The notes beneath the pieces are model-generated. The model was not told the DNA's origin. It worked only from the letters and a program-made list of their open reading frames with translations, and did not search any database. Shown here piece after piece: positions 6,901-7,123 of a DNA stretch of 7,123 nucleotides. The position numbers were made by a program, and so were the translations under genes. Source of the stretch: an uncultured bacterium (lineage in GTDB: Bacteria; Bacteroidota; Bacteroidia; Chitinophagales; CAIODY01); the NCBI GenBank assembly GCA_903871715.1, contig CAIQHW010000217.1:1-7123 (forward strand), in the 5' to 3' direction. How positions within the stretch are numbered: the stretch's first letter is position 1; every line of letters starts with the position of its first letter.

Positions 6901-7123
6901 TTTGGCTTCATATTTTCCCCATTTCGATTTTACATTATTGTGCTTGCTCAAATCATCCAAATACGAATTCGGTTGAAAGGCATTTTGATACAAATGAAAA
7001 AATACAAAGCGCAAAGTATCGGGCGAATTGTTGGTGTATTCCAAAGTTTCATCGCCCGAAATAATATCATTCACTTCATCAATATTCGCATCAATGGTGT
7101 AGTGAACATCTTGCTGCCAGTAG
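3922..7123 (-). CDS. M1-family zinc metallopeptidase fused to a C-terminal outer-membrane beta-barrel domain, 5' truncated by window
   Basis: Numbering is from the GTG at 7074. The frame is open to the window edge and adds 16 residues (YWQQDVHYTIDANIDE), which fit the normal M1 N-terminal beta-domain. That GTG is therefore internal, and the true start and any signal peptide lie outside. The zinc site HEVGH (331-335) with E354 gives HExxH-x18-E. The exopeptidase loop usually written GAMEN appears as DGMEYP (308-313). The probable transition-state tyrosine is Y434 in RNVYFK. The peptidase ends near WFFDEWMETAKTIDY (488-502). From about 600 to 1050 the sequence is rich in alternating aromatic and polar strands. 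It contains GGGLNLRGY (907-915), resembling the Omp85/surface-antigen L6 loop motif (V/L)RG(F/Y), and it ends in a strand with terminal phenylalanine, as outer-membrane barrels do. It is presumably an aminopeptidase-like enzyme anchored in the outer membrane. Its substrate is unknown. A terminator follows directly. Confidence 0.88.
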   Translation of the reverse strand, partial: YWQQDVHYTIDANIDEVNDIISGDETLEYTNNSPDTLRFVFFHLYQNAFQPNSYLDDLSKHNNVKSKWGKYEAKGLGTAVESILADNQVLKTELDNTILKVYLQKPLAPNNSVSFKIKFKTYWDNGSQRRRMKKFDVAGYKDEIGHRHYDGVHWYPRISVYDAKFGWDVQQHMGKEFYGDYGTYDVSLNFASNYILEATGWLQNESEIFTNDLRKQLDIKNFINKKQEKNANGKPTELIPYKNFERKIWRYHAVNVHDFAFTADPSYRIGESEWNGIKIVSLVQEAHASGWKNAADYTARVIEYYSTHVGMYAYPKMVVADAQDGMEYPMLTLDGGSDPGYRDLLAHEVGHNWFFGMVGNNETYRAMLDEGFTQFLNTNACEALDGKYRITPKSKSWYVNRFKQKDLIRNSETMNGYINDAMHNPTATLNTHSDDFNGALNHDGGYRNVYFKTSTMLFNLQYVLGDSLFWQAFQHYFNQWKICHPYPEDFRQSIHQSTKVDLNWFFDEWMETAKTIDYKVSRVKNLGDHKYRITLKRDGEMQMPIDLQVISKNGTRYNFYIPNTWFVKNTSATVLPKWWGWGKFRKKYSFDVQLNSKLDDVKIDTSHRLADIDMTNNSYQDNSKTIFDAGLNQPQDWTYKLQKIRPDVWWNGVDGIKLGIHYDESLMNYKHNYSLSAWWNTGVASNVGSVNYLSDKQSWLKYVGFNFDIQNPTDKLLKGSSFQEHFQINDGLNLDKVQWTIQANAKNKFFINTKFMQQFDKRYLFNANDWGLENALNNSQLNQYTYALDQNGKLQTYYSPNIRQVENNLSFNTGWEHYYAYFSGNGKILLEGRAGSTNHDSVHWQPYSFLQMTVINHTRWQKFQIRTRAFGRLGSGMMPNESALYLAGASPEENAENKFTRSVGYIPNDWMQYQSTTSHFQMGGGLNLRGYVAYLAVEQFANSSTQYFTNKGRSGFSGSVEFDFEDYIKFHPKFFRNWLKADVYGFADGGCIVFDDSLNNNIVGDFISAFRMDAGLGAAFTIKRWGKLDAIKPFTIRIDFPVFLNRPPFGEDYFKLRWVIGLNRSF

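Noticed and set aside
7072..7074. GTG as the true start of the M1 peptidase
   Set aside because: The frame is open upstream to the window edge and encodes residues typical of the family (YWQQDVHYTI), so the start lies outside.

Overview
The window is AT-rich and most likely comes from a Bacteroidota chromosome, probably Chitinophagales/Chitinophagaceae or a relative. This rests on the style of the large M1 metallopeptidase with a C-terminal outer-membrane barrel, the absence of clear Shine-Dalgarno sequences, and a RAYT-like transposase followed by a palindrome. The lineage is inferred from protein character; no database search was possible.

Layout. At the left edge, a plus-strand IS200-like/RAYT (Y1, HUH) transposase lacks its N-terminus because the window cuts it. 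A perfect 10-bp-stem hairpin follows 16 bases after its stop codon. Next comes a gene-free stretch of about 890 bases (494-1384) between two convergent genes. It contains a small set of overlapping inverted repeats (589-646) and, at 727-1209, a degenerate tandem array of 23 units, each exactly 21 bp, with no net insertion or deletion detected. The remaining genes are all on the minus strand. In transcription order they are a very large M1-family zinc metallopeptidase fused to an outer-membrane beta-barrel (cut by the right edge), a palindromic intrinsic terminator, a J-domain membrane protein, and dihydrolipoyl dehydrogenase (lpd).

The three minus-strand genes do not form an obvious pathway. 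Lpd is central metabolism (E3 of 2-oxoacid dehydrogenase complexes and the glycine cleavage system). The J-protein is a presumed membrane-tethered DnaK co-chaperone. The M1 protein is a cell-envelope peptidase. A terminator separates the M1 gene from the J-protein gene, so they need not be co-transcribed.

The most unusual feature is the 21-bp array. It has two alternating unit types (a 42-bp higher-order repeat) and a conserved CCGC core. Its period equals two turns of B-DNA and also seven codons. One frame reads as a heptad with hydrophobic residues at positions 1 and 4 but is broken by stops, several of them shared between sister units. That argues for a non-coding satellite-like or protein-binding array rather than a living gene. 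I do not recognise it as a described element.
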